A stretch of 64,000 nt of DNA from contig CAVPGP010000003.1 in assembly GCA_963704025.1 (NCBI GenBank), positions 372,001-436,000 of the forward strand. The letters are read 5' to 3'. The position numbers and the translations under genes are program-made. The notes under the pieces are model-generated. The model was not told the DNA's origin. It made no database searches and saw only the letters and a list, made by a program, of their open reading frames with translations. The DNA comes from CAVPGP01 sp963704025. GTDB lineage: Bacteria; Actinomycetota; Thermoleophilia; Gaiellales; Gaiellaceae. Position 1 is the stretch's first letter. Every line of letters starts with the position of its first letter. Positions 36,387 to 45,658 of the stretch are shown one piece after another.

Positions 36387-36442
36387 TCGAAATTCGAAAG
36401 TAAAACGAGACTATTGACTTCCGCAAACCGGGTGCGTATCGT
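36387..36442 (+). promoter_or_regulatory. Divergent rha control region: A/T-rich repeats and promoter for the DeoR gene
   Basis: The rhaI-regulator gap holds the palindrome TCGAA-A-TTCGA (36387-36397) within a 7-base periodic repeat (CGAAATT CGAAAGT AAAACGA) that is notably AT-rich for this genome, as DeoR-family operators often are. Downstream are TTGACT (36414-36419) and TATCGT (36437-36442), spaced 17 bases apart, a good promoter for the plus-strand operon. The regulator itself probably binds here. Confidence 0.6.
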
Positions 36443-36498
36443 CGCGCACTATCGACGGCGGCACGGACGATCTCACAAAACTCTCGCAGTCCGAGCGT

Positions 36499-37320
36499 AT
36501 GCAACACGTGCTCAGGCTGCTCGAGACACGCGATTCCGTTCAGGTTACGGAACTTTCGCACCGTTTCGCCGTTTCGCAGGTGACGATCCGGAGCGACCTG
36601 GGTGAGCTCGCACGCCAGGGCCTCGTCGCTCGCATCCGCGGCGGGGCACGAGCCCTCCAGCAGGGCCAGTCGGAGGTCGGCTTCGACCTGCGCTTGCGCC
36701 TGGAAGTGGAGCGGAAGCGCGCGATCGCGCATGCCGCGGCCCAGATGGTCCAAGAGGGCGAGGCTGTGGCGCTGGACGCCAGTACGACGGCGTACTACCT
36801 CGCGCTCGAGTTGTGCTCGAAGCGGGAGCTGGTCGTCGTCACGAATGGGCTGCTCGTTGCCACGGCGCTCGCGGACGCCCCCGGAATCACCGTGCTCGTG
36901 ACCGGTGGGATGCTGCGACTGTCGGCGATGTCGCTCGTCGGGGACCTTGGCACGGACGTCCTGCGGGCGACGCGGATCAACAAGGGGTTCCTCGGCGCGC
37001 GCGGCCTCAGCCTCTCGCGCGGCCTGATGGACCTCAACCCGGACGAGGTCCGCATCAAGCAGGAGATGGCGGACGCGTGCGACCAGGTGTACGGCATCTT
37101 CGACGGGACGAAATGGCATCGCAGTGCGCTGCTGGCGTTCGTCCAGGTCGAGGATCTCGCCGGCATCATCACCGACTCGAGCGCTCCGGCAGCCGAGATC
37201 GAGGCGTGGCGCGCAGCCGGTGTCGACGTGATGACCGTCGATCCCACCCCGCGCGACTCGCCGCCCCTGCGCCCGCGCGACCTCCGGCGCGTGGCGCCCA
37301 ACGAGCAGGCGGCCATCTGA
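36499..37320 (+). CDS. DeoR-family regulator of rhamnose catabolism
   Basis: A 273-residue DeoR/GlpR protein. The N-terminal HTH reads MQHVLRLLETRDSVQVTELSHRFAVSQVTIRSDLGELARQGL with the usual following RIRGGA. The C-terminal sensor (ISOCOT fold) has AVALDASTTAYYLALEL, VVVTNGLLVATALAD, VTGGMLRLSAMSLVG and GFLGARGLSLSRGLMDLNPDEVRIKQEM. DeoR proteins sense phosphorylated sugars; here rhamnulose-1-phosphate or a downstream product is the likely effector, by analogy with rhizobial RhaR. First gene of the plus-strand operon. The conserved family N-terminus normally begins just before MQHVL, so the start is probably right or a few codons short. Confidence 0.92.
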   Translation: MQHVLRLLETRDSVQVTELSHRFAVSQVTIRSDLGELARQGLVARIRGGARALQQGQSEVGFDLRLRLEVERKRAIAHAAAQMVQEGEAVALDASTTAYYLALELCSKRELVVVTNGLLVATALADAPGITVLVTGGMLRLSAMSLVGDLGTDVLRATRINKGFLGARGLSLSRGLMDLNPDEVRIKQEMADACDQVYGIFDGTKWHRSALLAFVQVEDLAGIITDSSAPAAEIEAWRAAGVDVMTVDPTPRDSPPLRPRDLRRVAPNEQAAI

Positions 37321-37354
37321 TGGCGACGTTCGCCGGAATGCGGGAGCGGGGCGC

Positions 37355-39469
37355 GTGACTGAGCTCGTGGGTGGGCTCCGGGGAATCGCGGCGCCGGACG
37401 ACCGCTGGGACGATTCGCGGGCGGAGGGGCTCGCCGTGCTCGAGGCGCTCGTGTATCGCTCGAACCTCCTCGGGGCGGATCGTGCGCTCGCGAATCAGGG
37501 CGGCGGGAACACCTCGGCCAAGGGAACGACAGTCGACCACGCGGGCCACGAGCAGCGCGTCCTCTGGGTGAAGGGCTCCGGTACCGACCTGGCGACGATC
37601 GACGCCTCCGGGTTCGCGGTTCTCCGCCTCGACGAGATCCTGCCGCTCCGGGACCGCGACGTGATGGACGACGGGTCGATGGTCGATTACCTTCGCCGCT
37701 GCGGGCTCACGCCCGACCAGCTGCGGCCCTCGATCGAGACGCTTTTGCATGCGTTCGTTCCGGCGCCGCACGTCGACCACACGCATCCGGACGCGATCAT
37801 CGCGCTGACGGCGTCGCCGTCCGGTCGCCGGCTGGCCGAGGAGACCTTCGGGAGCGAGGCGGTGTGGCTCGATTACCAACGCCCCGGCTTCGAGATGTCG
37901 AAGCGGGTTGCCGACCTGCTCGCGTCCAACCCCTCGGCGCGCGCCGTTCTGCTCGAAAAGCACGGCCTCGTCACCTGGGGGGACACGGCGGAGCAGAGCT
38001 ATCGGGACACGATCGAGTTTGTCGCGCGTGCGGCCCGCGCGCTCGAGACTGCCGGTAGCGGCCGCTTCGGGCTCGGCGGCAGAACGACCGCGGAGGTCGA
38101 GGAAGAAGACGCGCTTGCTCTCCTCGCTCGAGCCCTTCCCGCGCTGCGTGGATCGCTCCTCGCCGACGCCGACGGTCTCGTCCTCGAGGTCGACAGGAGC
38201 CCCGAGGCGATCGCGTTCGCCTCGTCGGCGCGGGCCCCAGAGGTGAGCCAGATCGGGGCTCCGTGCCCCGACCACCTGATCCACACCAAGCATAAGCCTC
38301 TCGTCGTCAGGTTCGACGCTCGCACCGAAACGGCAGACGACCTCGCAGCCGCGCTGCGCGCGGGTGTAGCAGAGTACGCGAACTGGTACCGCGGCTACTA
38401 CGACCGCAACGTCGACACGGAGACCGGCCGGTTCCCGATCGACCCCGCAGGGCCGCGCGTGGTGCTGATTCCCGGTCTTGGCATCGTGACGAGCGGCACC
38501 GACGCGGCGAAGGCCCGGACCGCCCGGGATCTCTATCACCGGGCGATCGCGGTGCAGGACGCCGCCGACGCCGTCGGCGGCTTTCGCTCGCTGAGCGAGA
38601 GCGAGGCGTTCAGAATCGAGTACTGGCCGCTCGAGCGGTACAAGCTCGCGCAGGCCCTGCCGCAGGGCGAGCTATCCGGCCGCGTCGCGCTCGTCACCGG
38701 TGGCGCCAGCGGGATCGGGCGAGCAACCTCGCGACTCCTGGCCGACCGCGGAGCGCACGTCGTCGTCGCCGACCTGAACCTCGACGGCGCCCAGGAGGTC
38801 GCGGAGCACATCATGTCGGCGCACGGTGCCCGACGCGCTCTCCCGGTGCTGGTCGACGTGACGAGCGAGGAGGCCGTCGTGGAGATGACCCACCGCGCCG
38901 TCATCGAATACGGCGGCATCGACGTCCTCGTGGCCTCTGCAGGACTGGCCACGAGCGCGGCTGTCACCGAGACGAGCCTCGAGGACTGGGATCTCAACTT
39001 CGCCGTCATGGCCCGCGGGTACTTCCTCGCGGCCCGAGAGGCGTTCCGCGTCCTGATCGAGCAGGGTCGCGGCGGGGCGCTCGTCTTCGTGGGCTCGAAG
39101 AACGCTCTCGTCGGCGGCGCGAACGCCTCCGCTTACTCGTCTGCGAAGGCGGCGTCGCTGCACCTCGCGCGCTGTCTCGCCGAAGAGGGCGGACCGCACG
39201 GGATTCGCGTCAACACCGTCAACCCCGACGCTGTCATCCAGGACTCGAGCATCTGGTCGTCCGACTGGAAGGCCGAGCGGGCCAGCACGTACGGGGTGTC
39301 GGAAGAGGAATTGCTCGCCTTCTATCAGGGGCGAACAAAGCTCGGCGTCAGCGTCTATCCCGAGGACGTCGCGGAGGCGATCGCGTTCCTCGTGGGCCCC
39401 CGGTCGGGCAAATCGACCGGAAACATCATCAACGTCGACGGCGGCGTCACAGCCGCGTATACCCGGTGA
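37355..39469 (+). CDS. Bifunctional rhamnulose-1-phosphate aldolase / alcohol (lactaldehyde) dehydrogenase
   Basis: A 704-residue fusion. Residues ~1-410 form a class II aldolase/epimerase domain: ANQGGGNTSAKGTTVDH, VKGSGTDLATIDASGF, zinc-binding HVDHTHPDAIIAL, and VLLEKHGLVTWG. Residues ~440-700 are a short-chain dehydrogenase: NAD motif VALVTGGASGIGRATSRLLAD, catalytic Tyr/Lys in ASAYSSAKAASLHLARCLAEE, and the tail KSTGNIINVDGG. The aldolase yields DHAP and L-lactaldehyde; the dehydrogenase half oxidises lactaldehyde to L-lactate. This RhaD/RhaE fusion is known in rhizobia, Bacillus and actinobacteria. GTG start. Product lactate would feed LutABC encoded across the divergent promoter. Confidence 0.95.
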   Translation: MTELVGGLRGIAAPDDRWDDSRAEGLAVLEALVYRSNLLGADRALANQGGGNTSAKGTTVDHAGHEQRVLWVKGSGTDLATIDASGFAVLRLDEILPLRDRDVMDDGSMVDYLRRCGLTPDQLRPSIETLLHAFVPAPHVDHTHPDAIIALTASPSGRRLAEETFGSEAVWLDYQRPGFEMSKRVADLLASNPSARAVLLEKHGLVTWGDTAEQSYRDTIEFVARAARALETAGSGRFGLGGRTTAEVEEEDALALLARALPALRGSLLADADGLVLEVDRSPEAIAFASSARAPEVSQIGAPCPDHLIHTKHKPLVVRFDARTETADDLAAALRAGVAEYANWYRGYYDRNVDTETGRFPIDPAGPRVVLIPGLGIVTSGTDAAKARTARDLYHRAIAVQDAADAVGGFRSLSESEAFRIEYWPLERYKLAQALPQGELSGRVALVTGGASGIGRATSRLLADRGAHVVVADLNLDGAQEVAEHIMSAHGARRALPVLVDVTSEEAVVEMTHRAVIEYGGIDVLVASAGLATSAAVTETSLEDWDLNFAVMARGYFLAAREAFRVLIEQGRGGALVFVGSKNALVGGANASAYSSAKAASLHLARCLAEEGGPHGIRVNTVNPDAVIQDSSIWSSDWKAERASTYGVSEEELLAFYQGRTKLGVSVYPEDVAEAIAFLVGPRSGKSTGNIINVDGGVTAAYTR

Positions 39470-39531
39470 TGCGAAGGAGGCGCACCATCCACCGGCTCGT
39501 CAGTCATCCCCCAGTGAGAAAGGAACGATCG

Positions 39532-40548
39532 ATGCACAAGCGCAGATGGGCGGTCGTCGTGGCCGCGATCCTCGTGGCAGGCGTCGCCGTGACGGCCGCG
39601 CTGGCCTCCTCGAGCAGCGCGACGAAGGGCAAGACGTACTACTTCATCCCGAAGGACACGCTGAACCCGTACGAGGTCATCGCCGATCACGGCGGCAAGC
39701 TCGCCCTCGACGAGCTTGGCGACAAGCAGGTCGTCTCCTCGGGCACGGAAGACACCGCTGCTGCGCAGCAGCCGGCGATCCAGGCTGCGATTCAGGCCCA
39801 CGCGGCCGGAATCGTCATCGCCGGCAACGACCCCCAGGCCGTGTGCCCGGCGCTCCAGCAGGCGCAGGCGCAGGGGACGAAGGTCGTCGCGTTCGACTCG
39901 GACGTCAACTGCCGGTCGCTCTTTATCAACCAGGCGGACACCGAGACGATCGGCCGGAGCCAGGTTCAGTTGCTGGCCAAGCTGATGGGCTACAAGGGTC
40001 AGTTCGCGATTCTGTCGGCGGCCTCGACGGCCACGAACCAGAACGCGTGGATCAAGTACATGAAGCTGGAGCTGAAGAAGCCGGCCTACAAGAACATGAA
40101 GCTCGTCAAGATCTACTACGGCAACGACAACCCGGCTCAGTCCCGGCAGGCGACCGTGAGCATGCTGCAGGCCTATCCGAACCTGAAGGGGATCGAGTCG
40201 CCCACGACGGTCGGAATCTCCTCGGCCGCGCAGTACCTCTCGACCTCGAAGTACAAGAACAAGGTCGCCCTCACCGGTCTCGGCCTGCCGAGCCAGATGA
40301 AGAAGTACGTCCACAACGGCACGGTGAAGAAGTTCGCGCTCTGGAACCCCGAGAACCTCGGCTACCTGGCGGGATACGCCGTCTCCGCGCTCTCCGAGGG
40401 CACGATCACGGGCAAGGTCGGCGAGAAGTTCAAAGCCGGCAAGCTCGGCACGTACACGATCGTCAAGGGCCCGGACGGGAAGCCCCAGGTGATCCTCGGG
40501 CCTCCGTTCGTCTTCGACATCAAGAACGTCGACAAGTTCAAGTTCTAG
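39532..40548 (+). CDS. rhaS: Rhamnose ABC transporter substrate-binding protein
   Basis: A 338-residue periplasmic-binding-protein-1-like lipoprotein-type binder, starting at ATG 39532 after GAAAGGAACG. Signal segment RWAVVVAAILVAGVAVTAALASSSS without a clear lipobox cysteine; anchoring is therefore unclear. The core shows KTYYFIPKDTLNPYE, IQAHAAGIVIAGNDPQA, GTKVVAFDSDVNCRSLFINQADTE and VALTGLGLPSQMKKYV, matching RhaS rather than RbsB. It delivers rhamnose to RhaPQ. It is separated from the ATPase gene by a strong hairpin, allowing higher expression of the binder. Confidence 0.92.
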   Translation: MHKRRWAVVVAAILVAGVAVTAALASSSSATKGKTYYFIPKDTLNPYEVIADHGGKLALDELGDKQVVSSGTEDTAAAQQPAIQAAIQAHAAGIVIAGNDPQAVCPALQQAQAQGTKVVAFDSDVNCRSLFINQADTETIGRSQVQLLAKLMGYKGQFAILSAASTATNQNAWIKYMKLELKKPAYKNMKLVKIYYGNDNPAQSRQATVSMLQAYPNLKGIESPTTVGISSAAQYLSTSKYKNKVALTGLGLPSQMKKYVHNGTVKKFALWNPENLGYLAGYAVSALSEGTITGKVGEKFKAGKLGTYTIVKGPDGKPQVILGPPFVFDIKNVDKFKF

Positions 40549-40556
40549 AACAGGCA

Positions 40557-40587
40557 GAGGGGGTGCCGCGCTGCGCGGCGCCCCCTC
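40557..40587 (+). terminator. Intra-operon hairpin (attenuator or mRNA-stabilising)
   Basis: A 14-bp stem (40557-40570 with 40574-40587, one G-T pair) closed by loop CTG, located 9 bases after the rhaS stop and 14 bases before the ATPase start. No T-run follows. Such hairpins after binding-protein genes typically protect the upstream mRNA or partly terminate, raising binder over transporter. Confidence 0.7.
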
Positions 40588-40600
40588 GTTCGCGACGCTC

Positions 40601-42115
40601 GTGCCGACAACGCCTCCCGCACCCGTACTCTCTCTCGAACACGCCCAGAAGAGCTTCGGCGCCGTGCGCGCGCTCGAGGACGGCGACGTAGCGCTCCTGC
40701 CTGGCGAGGTGCACGGTCTCGTCGGTGAGAACGGCGCCGGGAAGTCCACGCTCGTCAAGATCCTCGCCGGCGTCCACCGGCCGGACGCCGGCCGGCTCGT
40801 GCTCGACGGCGAGGAAGCGATCTTCGACACCGCAAAGCAATCGCAGGCGGCCGGGATCGCAATCATCTTCCAGGAGCCGACGCTCTTCCCCGACCTGACC
40901 GTGGCCGAGAACATCTTCGTCGGCACGCAGCCCCTCAAGCGGTTCCGCCGCATCGATCACAGGCGGATGCGTCGCGAGGCGGCCGCAGTGTTCGAGCAGC
41001 TCGGGGTCCGGCTCGATCCCGATCGGTTGGCGCGCGGCCTCTCGATCGCCGACCAGCAGCTCGTCGAGATCGCGAAAGCGTTGACGACGAACGCGCGGGT
41101 GATCGTGATGGACGAGCCCACCGCTGCATTGACGACGACGGAGGTCGAGAGGCTGTTCGGCATCGTCGAGACGTTGCGGGCGCGCGGCAACGCGGTGCTC
41201 TTCGTCTCCCACCGCCTCGAGGAGATCTTTGCGATCTGCCAGCGCGTCACCGTGATGCGCGACGGCCGCCATGTCCTCACGAAGCCGATCGAGGAGCTCA
41301 CCATTCAGTCCGTCATCAGGGCAATGGTCGGACGTGACATGGACGCCCTGTTCCCGAAGGTGACCTCCGAGGTGGGCGGGGTCGTCCTGAAGGTCGACCG
41401 GCTGACGCGGGAGGGTGTGTTCAACGACGTGTCCTTCGACGTGCGGAGCGGCGAGATCGTCGCGCTCGCCGGCCTGGTCGGCGCCGGGAGAACGGAGGTC
41501 GCGCGCGCGATCTTCGGGATCGATCGTTGGGACGCAGGGTCGGTTCAAGTCGACGGGAAGTCCCTGCCGCCGGGATCGCCGACGGCTGCGATGGCGGCCG
41601 GGGTCGGACTCGTGCCCGAGGACCGGCGCCAGCAAGGGCTGATCATGGACTTCTCGATCGAGCGCAACATCGCGCTCGCTTCGCTCGACAAGGTCCGGCG
41701 AGCAGGGATCATCCCGCGCGGCGCCGAGCGGAGCTTCGCGAAGGACTGGGCGCTTCGGCTGCAGCTGAAGTACGGCAAATTGACGAACCCGATCTGGACG
41801 CTCTCGGGCGGCAACCAGCAGAAGGCCGTCCTGGCGAAATGGCTGGCGCGCAAGCCGACGCTGCTGATCGTGGACGAGCCGACGCGCGGCATCGACGTTG
41901 GGACGAAGGCCGAGGTTCACCGGCTGCTCTCCGAGCTCGCCGCGCAGAGCGTCGCCGTGCTGATGATCTCGTCGGAGCTCCCCGAGGTGCTGGGTATGGC
42001 CGACCGCATCGTCGTGCTCTTCGAGGGCCGCGTCTCGCGCGAGTTTGCACGCGACGAGGCGAACGAGGACGCGATCATGCACGCCGCGACCGGCGTCGTG
42101 GAGGACGCTGCGTGA
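40601..42115 (+). CDS. rhaT: Rhamnose ABC transporter ATP-binding protein
   Basis: A 504-residue double-ABC ATPase of the RbsA/XylG type. The first cassette has Walker A GLVGENGAGKSTLVKILAG, signature GLSIADQQLVEIAKAL and Walker B VIVMDEPTAALT. The second starts near residue 265 with ALAGLVGAGRTEVARAIFG in place of a full Walker A, signature LSGGNQQKAVLAKWLA and LLIVDEPTRGIDVGTKAEV. It powers sugar uptake with the two permeases that follow. The GTG start is 13 bases after the hairpin; the TGA overlaps the GTG of the first permease. Confidence 0.94.
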   Translation: MPTTPPAPVLSLEHAQKSFGAVRALEDGDVALLPGEVHGLVGENGAGKSTLVKILAGVHRPDAGRLVLDGEEAIFDTAKQSQAAGIAIIFQEPTLFPDLTVAENIFVGTQPLKRFRRIDHRRMRREAAAVFEQLGVRLDPDRLARGLSIADQQLVEIAKALTTNARVIVMDEPTAALTTTEVERLFGIVETLRARGNAVLFVSHRLEEIFAICQRVTVMRDGRHVLTKPIEELTIQSVIRAMVGRDMDALFPKVTSEVGGVVLKVDRLTREGVFNDVSFDVRSGEIVALAGLVGAGRTEVARAIFGIDRWDAGSVQVDGKSLPPGSPTAAMAAGVGLVPEDRRQQGLIMDFSIERNIALASLDKVRRAGIIPRGAERSFAKDWALRLQLKYGKLTNPIWTLSGGNQQKAVLAKWLARKPTLLIVDEPTRGIDVGTKAEVHRLLSELAAQSVAVLMISSELPEVLGMADRIVVLFEGRVSREFARDEANEDAIMHAATGVVEDAA

Positions 42116-43152
42116 CGGTAATCGCAGAGAAGTCCCGGGTCCTCGGGCGGGGCGGGCGCTCGCACGCGATCGCAGAGCTGATGTTCCGCTTCCGCGAGCT
42201 CGGGATCGTGCTCGCACTCGTGATCGTCGTGGGTGTCACGACGATCGACAACCCGCGGTTCCTCAGCGTCACGAGCATCCAGCAGCTCCTTTCCGGCGCC
42301 GCGATCATCGCGCTGCTCGCCATCGGAGAGACCATCGTCATCATCACGCGCAACGTCGACCTGTCCATCGGGTCGGTGCTCGGCATCTCCGCCTATGCGA
42401 CCGGTGTGCTCTTCGTGCACCATCCGCACGTCCCACTCGCGCTCGTCTTCCTGCTGGCGCTCGGAGTCGGGGTGACATGTGGGATCGTCAACGGCCTCGT
42501 CGTGACAGTCGCGCGGGTGCCCAGCCTCGTCGTGACGCTCGGAACGCTCTACATCATCCGCGGAATCGACGGCGCCTGGGCGGGTGGGAACCAGGTCAAC
42601 GCCTCCATGCTGCCCGAGAGCTTCAACAAGATCGGCTACGGAACCGTGGCGGGGATCCCGTACCTGGGAATCATCGCCATGGTCGCCGTCGCGATCGCGA
42701 CGTACGCGATGCGCACGTTCCGCACGGCTCGCGACTTCTACGCGATCGGGTCGGATCCGGACGCGGCGCGCCTCGCCGGCATCCCCGTCGGCTCGCGCGT
42801 CTTCCTCGCCTTCGTGTTGAGCGGCGGCATCGCCGGGATCGCCGGAGCCATCTGGCTGTCCTACTTCGGCTCGGTCGACGCGATCGCGGGCGTGGGCTAC
42901 GAGTTCCAGGTCATTGCCGCGGTCGTCGTCGGCGGCGTGGCGATCTTCGGCGGCAGCGGCACAGTTCTCGGCGCCGCACTCGGCGCACTTCTTCTGAACA
43001 CGATCAACAGTGCGCTCGTCGTCGTGAACGTGTCGTCCTTCTGGAGTCAGGCCCTCGCCGGGGGACTGCTCGTCGGCGCGATTGCCTTCGACAGGCTGAT
43101 CGCGGTGCGCGTGGCGCCCGCCCTGCGCACACGGCGGAGCGCGCGTGTCTGA
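42112..43152 (+). CDS. rhaP: Rhamnose ABC transporter permease 1
   Basis: A 346-residue BPD_transp_2 family permease with about ten hydrophobic segments. Characteristic: IITRNVDLSIGSVLGISAYATG, GIVNGLVVTVARVPSLVVTLGTLYIIRGI, the EAA-like SDPDAARLAGIPVGSRVFLAFVLSGGIAGIAGAIWLSYFG, and GGVAIFGGSGTVLGAALGALLLNTINSAL. It forms the membrane channel with the next permease. GTG start within the ATPase stop (GTGA). Confidence 0.93.
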   Translation: MTVIAEKSRVLGRGGRSHAIAELMFRFRELGIVLALVIVVGVTTIDNPRFLSVTSIQQLLSGAAIIALLAIGETIVIITRNVDLSIGSVLGISAYATGVLFVHHPHVPLALVFLLALGVGVTCGIVNGLVVTVARVPSLVVTLGTLYIIRGIDGAWAGGNQVNASMLPESFNKIGYGTVAGIPYLGIIAMVAVAIATYAMRTFRTARDFYAIGSDPDAARLAGIPVGSRVFLAFVLSGGIAGIAGAIWLSYFGSVDAIAGVGYEFQVIAAVVVGGVAIFGGSGTVLGAALGALLLNTINSALVVVNVSSFWSQALAGGLLVGAIAFDRLIAVRVAPALRTRRSARV

Positions 43153-44215
43153 GATCGATCTCAAACCCGGCGACGAGGCGGCCAGCGAGGCACCGAGGCG
43201 GCCCAGCGTCGGCATCTTCGTGCGTTGGGACACATTCCTCCTGGTGCTCCTGGGCGCCACGATCGCGTACGGGAACCACGTCTCCCCGTACTTCCTCCAG
43301 TCGAGCAACCTCTTCTTCATCTGCTTGAACGTCGGCGAGGTCGCGATCATGGCCCTCCCGCTCACTCTGATCGTCATCACCGGGGAGATCGATCTCTCGG
43401 TCGCGTCGATCCTCGGCCTGACCGGCGTCGCCATGGCAGAGCTCTTCCAGCACGGTTGGCCGATCTGGCCGGCGATGCTCATGGCCGTCGTTCTCGGCGC
43501 CTTTCTCGGCGCGGTCAACGGCTTCCTCATCACGCGCGTCGGCTTGCCGTCGCTCGCGGTCACGATCGGGACGCTGACGCTCTACCGCGGCATCGCGCAG
43601 GGAATCCTGCCGACGGCCACGATCGGCGGCTTCCCGAGCAACCTCGCGAGCATCGGCGTCATCCCGATCCCGCACACGCACATCCCATACTCGATTGCGT
43701 TCTTCGCGGCGTTGGCGGTCGTCTTCGCCGTCGTACTCCATGCGACCCCGCTGGGGCGCGCGATCTTCGCGATCGGCGCCGGACAGGAAGCAGCCTTCTT
43801 CGCCGGCATCCGCGTCAAGCGCATCAAGTTCTGGCTGTTCGTCCTCTCGGGGACACTGAGCGGGTTCGCCGGAGTGCTCTGGACGCTTCGTTTTTCCTCG
43901 GCCCGCTACGACTCCGGCGTCGGTATGGAGCTCTTCGTCGTCACGGTCGTCCTGCTCGGTGGGGTCTCGATCTTCGGCGGCCGCGGCACGATCGCCGGGG
44001 TGGTCCTGGCTGTTGCCGTTCTCGGCACTCTGCAGACTGCGATGACGGCCGACCTCATTCCGGCACAGGACCAGAACATCGTCGTGGGCATCCTGCTCAT
44101 CGCGAGTGTCATCCTCCCGAACACCGGCGACCTGTACCGGCGCGCCCGCGCGCGCCTGCGCAGCGCCGAAGCTCGGCGCCACGCTTCTGCCGCCGTGCGA
44201 GCGGACGCGCAATGA
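43145..44215 (+). CDS. rhaQ: Rhamnose ABC transporter permease 2
   Basis: A 356-residue homologue of the preceding permease. It shows VITGEIDLSVASILGLTGVAMAE, AVNGFLITRVGLPSLAVTIGTLTLYRGIAQG, GAGQEAAFFAGIRVKRIKFWLFVLSGTLSGFAGVLW and GGVSIFGGRGTIAGVVLAVAVLGTLQTAM. Two different permeases plus one double ATPase and the RhaS binder is the standard rhaSTPQ arrangement. GTG start, 8-base overlap with the previous gene; stop overlaps the ATG of the following isomerase-like gene. Confidence 0.93.
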   Translation: MSEIDLKPGDEAASEAPRRPSVGIFVRWDTFLLVLLGATIAYGNHVSPYFLQSSNLFFICLNVGEVAIMALPLTLIVITGEIDLSVASILGLTGVAMAELFQHGWPIWPAMLMAVVLGAFLGAVNGFLITRVGLPSLAVTIGTLTLYRGIAQGILPTATIGGFPSNLASIGVIPIPHTHIPYSIAFFAALAVVFAVVLHATPLGRAIFAIGAGQEAAFFAGIRVKRIKFWLFVLSGTLSGFAGVLWTLRFSSARYDSGVGMELFVVTVVLLGGVSIFGGRGTIAGVVLAVAVLGTLQTAMTADLIPAQDQNIVVGILLIASVILPNTGDLYRRARARLRSAEARRHASAAVRADAQ

Positions 44216-45655
44216 GACAGGGCGCACCGCCCCGCGTCGGCATCTTCGGGATCGGTCTTGCTGCGTACTGGCCGCAGTTCGAGGGACTGCGCGAGCGGCT
44301 CGAGGGCTACCAGCGGGGGATCGAAGCGCGTCTCGAGACGATGGGCGTCGATCTGGTCTCGGCCGGGCTTGTCGACACGGCGCAGGGCGCTCGCCGGGCC
44401 GGTGAGCTTTTCGCCGAGTCGGGCCTCGACCTCGTGTTGCTCTACACGGCGACGTACGCGACGTCGTCGCAGGTGCTGCCGACCGTGCAGGCGGTCGATG
44501 CGCCGGTCGTGATCCTCAACCTGCAGCCGACCCGCACCTTCGACTACGAGGCGATGACAACGGGCGAATGGCTCGCCAACTGCTCGGCCTGCTGCGTCCC
44601 CGAGATCGCCGGTGCGTTCACGCGCACGCGCATTCGGTACCGGACCGTCACCGGCACCCTCGTCGACGGCGACCCGGCCTGGGACGTGCTGCGCGAGTGG
44701 CTCGATGCGGCGCACGCCGTGCGCAGCCTCCGGACGGCGCGCATCGGCTTCCTGGGCCACACCTATCCGGGCATGCTCGACATGTACTCCGACTTCACAC
44801 AGGTGCATGCACAGACCGGCGCGCACGTCGAGGTGCTCGAGATCGACGACCTCGTCGAGCGCGTCGAGTCGGCCGGCGCCGAGCTGATTGCGCGCAAGGG
44901 CGACGAGATCCGCGCCACGTTCGAGCTCGCGGATGCGGGTGTCGACCCGATCGCCGACGAGATCACCCCCGAGATCTTCGAGCTGGTCCGCGCGCGTCGC
45001 AGCGGGGCTCGACCGCCTCGTCGAGGACTTCGAGCTCGACGGGCTCACCTACTACTACCGCGGCGTCGGCGGCAACATCGCCGAGCGGGTAACGGCCGGT
45101 CTGATCGTCGGCAACTCTCTGCTCACGGCGCGCGGCGTCCCCGCGTCCGGTGAAGGCGACTTGAAGACGAACCTGGCGATGCTGCTGCTCGACCGGCTGG
45201 GGGCGGGCGGCTCCTACACCGAGTTCTACGCCCTCGACTTCGACGAGGAGTTCGTGCTCATGGGACACGACGGCCCCGGCCACCTCGCGATCGCCGACGG
45301 ACGGCCGGTTGCACGCGCCCTCAAGCTCTACCACGGGAAGGCCGGTGCCGGCCTGTCGATCGAGATGAAGGTCCGGCTCGGGCCGGTCACGATCCTGGGC
45401 GTGACGCAGACCGCCGACGGCCGGCTGAAGCTGATCGCCGCCGAGGGCGAATCGATCGCCGGGCCGACGTTTCGAATCGGCAACACGAACTCGAGGATCC
45501 GTTTCCCGGCCGGCCCAGCGGCGTTCTTCGACGCCTGGTGCCTCGAGGGCCCGACCCACCACGTTGCGTTGGGCGTCGGCCACCAGGCGGATCGACTCCG
45601 CAAGGTCGCCGACCTGCTCGATCTCGAGCTGGCGGTCGTGCCGACCGGCGTGTAG
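44212..45655 (+). pseudogene. L-fucose/L-arabinose isomerase-family protein, one frameshift
   Basis: About 480 residues if repaired. The first part (MRQGAPPRVGIFGIGLAAYWPQFEGL to EIFELVRA) is in one frame; the remainder (VAAGLDRLVEDFELDGLTYYY to ELAVVPTGV) is in the +1 frame. The shift falls near 44991 in CGCGCGCG and is repaired by removing one C. The fold is that of the AraA/FucI isomerases: N-terminal Rossmann-like domains (DLVLLYTATYATSSQVLPTVQ; RIGFLGHTYPGMLDMYSDFTQ) and a C-terminal barrel with FVLMGHDGPGHLAIADGRP and CLEGPTHHVALGVGHQADRL. Located between the transporter and the kinase, it could isomerise a related deoxysugar such as fucose, broadening the pathway. Either decayed or affected by a sequence error. 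Confidence 0.82.
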
Positions 45656-45658
45656 CGG

